Positions 5,939 to 5,964 of a stretch of DNA of 5,964 bases are shown here, piece after piece; positions within the stretch are counted from its first letter, which is position 1, and every line of letters begins with the position of its first letter. The notes beneath the pieces are model-generated. The model made no database searches, was not told where the DNA came from, and saw nothing but the letters and a program-made list of their open reading frames with translations. The position numbers were made by a program, and so were the translations under genes. This DNA comes from Bacteroidota bacterium (GTDB lineage Bacteria > Bacteroidota > Ignavibacteria > Ignavibacteriales > Melioribacteraceae), in contig JAMCSN010000096.1 of the NCBI GenBank assembly GCA_023381535.1, positions 2,658-8,621 on the forward strand. Reading direction: 5' to 3'.

Positions 5939-5964
5939 AACTTTTCAAGACGCAACCGATTTTC

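Overview
The window is a stretch of ordinary bacterial chromosome, moderately AT-rich (roughly 40% GC by eye). It carries six genes: five complete or nearly complete reading frames and one fragment cut by the left edge. Several features fit the Bacteroidota/Chlorobiota/Ignavibacteriota group: a lysine- and asparagine-rich proteome, short lipoprotein and Sec signal peptides, a Tat-exported PLP enzyme, an M61-type peptidase and a cytidylate kinase-like protein. That placement is inferred from style and remembered family distribution, not from any database search. No tRNA, rRNA, CRISPR array, transposase or phage gene is visible.

Layout from left to right. The minus-strand 5' end of methylglyoxal synthase (mgsA) runs off the left edge. 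A 165-177 bp divergent spacer separates it from a plus-strand, Tat-signal-bearing class V aminotransferase (294-1604). That gene ends 22 bp from the end of a convergent minus-strand gene for a trypsin-like serine protease lipoprotein (1627-2709). Three more minus-strand genes follow: an exported M61-type metallopeptidase with a C-terminal PDZ domain (4601 down to 2979 as read, 2810 if repaired), a small PEBP/RKIP-family protein (4724-5188), and a cytidylate kinase-like protein whose N-terminal P-loop half is missing (5453-5938). The minus-strand genes are 100-265 bp apart, so they look like neighbours rather than one tight operon. Three of the products (aminotransferase, S1 protease, M61 peptidase) carry export signals, which suggests envelope protein or peptide turnover, but nothing ties them into one pathway.

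The main finding is in the M61 gene. A 16-bp direct repeat with a 19-bp period (3023-3057) shifts the reading frame in the middle of the PDZ domain. Removing exactly one 19-bp unit by hand restores a clean 70-residue C-terminus ending at a stop at 2810-2812. The other irregularities are a roughly 100-bp GC-rich, self-complementary island (5291-5391) just upstream of the PEBP gene, which looks like an interspersed repeat; an in-frame hydrophobic segment stranded between that island and the PEBP start; and a possible frameshift at the right edge in the kinase gene. I found no convincing new multi-gene system.
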